Origin: Coemansia sp. RSA 1804
Taxonomy: Eukaryota > Kickxellomycota > Kickxellomycetes > Kickxellales > Kickxellaceae
Assembly: GCA_027578815.1 (NCBI GenBank)
Contig: JANBTH010000197.1
Span: 1-27,595, forward strand
Reading direction: 5' to 3'
Length of the DNA: 27,595 nucleotides
A program made the translations under genes and the position numbers. The first letter of the stretch is position 1, and every line of letters begins with the position of its first letter. Below the pieces are notes generated by a model. That model had not been told where the DNA came from and did not search any database. It saw nothing but the letters and a program-made list of their open reading frames with translations. Of this stretch, positions 26,036-27,595 are shown in pieces.

Positions 26036-26310
26036 ATGCTGCGTAAATTCCAACTAGATTACAATGCCGCTCTTGGCCAAGTAAAGGAAAATAAATGTAA
26101 ATGCAAGGGGGGAGAATACAAAACAAAATTCTAAATATCATAAAATATAACTCGTGAGAAAGATGCCAAGAGAAACAAAAAGGATCAAGAATGGAAAATT
26201 AGTACTTTGTGGGGCCAGATTTAACAAGTGATGATTTGGCTGAACAACGCATGAACGCACTGAGATAGAGGGCATTCTTCGATCTCTTTTTTTGTCTTGA
26301 TAGGAATTTA
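26036..26310. other. AT-rich spacer upstream of the UbiB-like gene
   Basis: This 275-base AT-rich spacer is purine-rich on the plus strand, again consistent with a pyrimidine-rich leader for a minus-strand gene. No RNA gene or ORF is seen. Confidence 0.45.
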
Positions 26311-27595
26311 CTATTGTTTCTCTGCATCGCCATCCTTTACAGGCGGCGAAGGAGATTGTGGGTCTTTGGGCTGAGAAGAGGAAGAGGAAGAGGAGGCTTC
26401 CAGCTGCTCATTGGGGTCGGTTCCTGGCGGATAAACAAATCTTCGTGTTGGCTTGCCATACACCGCAGGTTCTGTCAGCAGTCTATGAACTCCCGAGCCC
26501 TTCAGAAACGCTTTTTTGAACTTGTCTCCACTATTGTCCTTTCGCAGACTAATCCGCAGTTTGTGTAGGATCAGCCTGCTTCTGTCGATACACACCGTTT
26601 CAAGGTAACTCGCCTTGTCGTCGAAGAACAATCTACCAGGCTCCATCGTGTGTATCTTCTCATCCAGCGGCGGCTGATCTTCCGTCGGAAGCGCCACTCT
26701 TGTAAGATATATCTTCCTTGCCATCTTCTTGCCTACCCAATTCGAATTTGGATACGTTTTCCCCAAGAACGCTCTGCTCATACGCTCAATCTCGGCGGCT
26801 GTCGTTTTCTCCCAGTATATTCTTGCCGAGTCCTCATTGATCTCCTCCGTGTACGTCGCCTCTTCCTCCTTCTGCTCCACTGCTTCCTTGAATAGATACT
26901 CCAAGTTCCTCAGTGCCATCACAAGAAACCCCTTCCCTTCCTTGCACAGGGATGACAGTACCCCGGTTCTTGTTGGTGTATCACCCATGTAGTAAGGAAA
27001 CTGTGCTAGTATTTTCCCCGAATCCGACTTGTCTGTCTTGTACTCGCATATGGTTACCCCTGTAACCTTATCGCCATTCATAATAGCTGTCTCCACAGGC
27101 GACGGCCCGCGGTACTTGGGTAGAAGCGAGTTATGGATCTTTAGTAATCCCATCGAAAACTTCTTTGCCACTTCCGGTGGTATAGGGTGCGGGTAATTGC
27201 CAACAACGCCCACGTCAAAGGTCTTGCCATTCAGGAACGGCGATCTCAAGTGTAGACTATCACTCAGTGTCTCAACCAAATGTGTAGTTACAAGATCGGC
27301 CTTTGCAGTCCCGATCACAGGCGGTGTCCACATCACTAGGTGGCCTGCTAGATTTGTTACTTGTTTGCTGGCAACAGATACTAGTTCCAACTGTCTAATT
27401 GCACTGTTCAGGCTTTTCTTCTCGTTGATCAGGCCTTGTAGATATCTGTCGTCGTACTCGTCTGATCCGAAAAACAACACCCTCAGACTTTTCACCTTCT
27501 CGCCCGCGGTTTCTGTACTGTATCTCTTGCTGTATATTGATTGAATACCACCGCTGGTTGTTGCTGTTGCTGGGCTGTTGATGCTGATTCGGTGC
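26311..27595 (-). CDS. FMT1: Methionyl-tRNA formyltransferase-like protein, mitochondrial (5' partial)
   Basis: This is predicted to formylate initiator methionyl-tRNA in mitochondria using 10-formyl-tetrahydrofolate. The frame begins beyond the right edge: upstream of the GTG at 27495 it stays open for 33 more codons. These are rich in Ser/Thr/Arg and contain SIYSKRYSTE, typical of a mitochondrial presequence with its cleavage site. The formyltransferase core starts at VKSLRVLFFGSDEYDD. The family signature is HNSLLPKYRGPSPVETAI (visible His), followed by GDKVTGVTI and DSGKIL, which keeps the expected Asp. The position of the catalytic Asn in NxHxSLLP is Lys here (LKIHNSLLP, codon at 27139-27141). 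A second domain (GRLFFDDKASYLETV, FLKGSG) resembles the FMT C-terminal tRNA-binding part. The tail is Ser/Pro-rich. Family membership is firm; activity is less certain because of the Lys. Confidence 0.85.
   Translation of the reverse strand, partial: HRISINSPATATTSGGIQSIYSKRYSTETAGEKVKSLRVLFFGSDEYDDRYLQGLINEKKSLNSAIRQLELVSVASKQVTNLAGHLVMWTPPVIGTAKADLVTTHLVETLSDSLHLRSPFLNGKTFDVGVVGNYPHPIPPEVAKKFSMGLLKIHNSLLPKYRGPSPVETAIMNGDKVTGVTICEYKTDKSDSGKILAQFPYYMGDTPTRTGVLSSLCKEGKGFLVMALRNLEYLFKEAVEQKEEEATYTEEINEDSARIYWEKTTAAEIERMSRAFLGKTYPNSNWVGKKMARKIYLTRVALPTEDQPPLDEKIHTMEPGRLFFDDKASYLETVCIDRSRLILHKLRISLRKDNSGDKFKKAFLKGSGVHRLLTEPAVYGKPTRRFVYPPGTDPNEQLEASSSSSSSQPKDPQSPSPPVKDGDAEKQ

Overview
The window looks like nuclear DNA of a filamentous or early-diverging fungus. 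It carries a fungal Pkc1-type kinase with the DYG variant of the DFG motif, a FunK1 (fungal-type) protein kinase, an MscS-like channel with an EF-hand, short introns with GTAAGT-like donors, and pyrimidine-rich leaders ahead of genes. GC-rich coding regions alternate with AT-rich spacers, and poly-Q/poly-N runs are common. This would fit Kickxellomycotina (Coemansia/Linderina-like), but that placement is a guess from style, not a match I could run.

Layout, left to right: the C-terminal part of PKC1 (+, runs off the left edge); the Rab geranylgeranyltransferase beta subunit (-); an AT-rich stretch with one small unrecognised ORF (-); a quinone-oxidoreductase-like MDR protein ending in SKL (+); an EF-hand MscS channel (-); about 2 kb without a convincing gene; an ectonucleotide pyrophosphatase/phosphodiesterase-like membrane protein (+); a tandem pair of AT-rich BAHD-like acyltransferases (+,+); a VHS/GAT-type trafficking adaptor with two short 5' exons (-); a FunK1 kinase with one upstream coding exon (+); an M20D amidohydrolase (-); a UbiB/ADCK1-like atypical kinase (-); and a mitochondrial methionyl-tRNA formyltransferase-like protein (-, runs off the right edge).

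Most genes are unrelated housekeeping genes (vesicle traffic, cell-wall signalling, mitochondria). They do not form an obvious pathway or biosynthetic cluster. Two regions show recent change. First, the acyltransferase pair arose by a tandem duplication of about 2.1 kb that carried its promoter. Second, the FunK1 gene lies between two direct repeats of 236 bp that differ at only three positions. Each repeat contains the 3' end of the M20D gene, so the left copy is a pseudogene fragment. This second region is the best candidate for something worth following up.

Several conceptual ORFs begin at GTG or TTG. Here I moved starts to the first ATG, or to an upstream exon found through splice sites.
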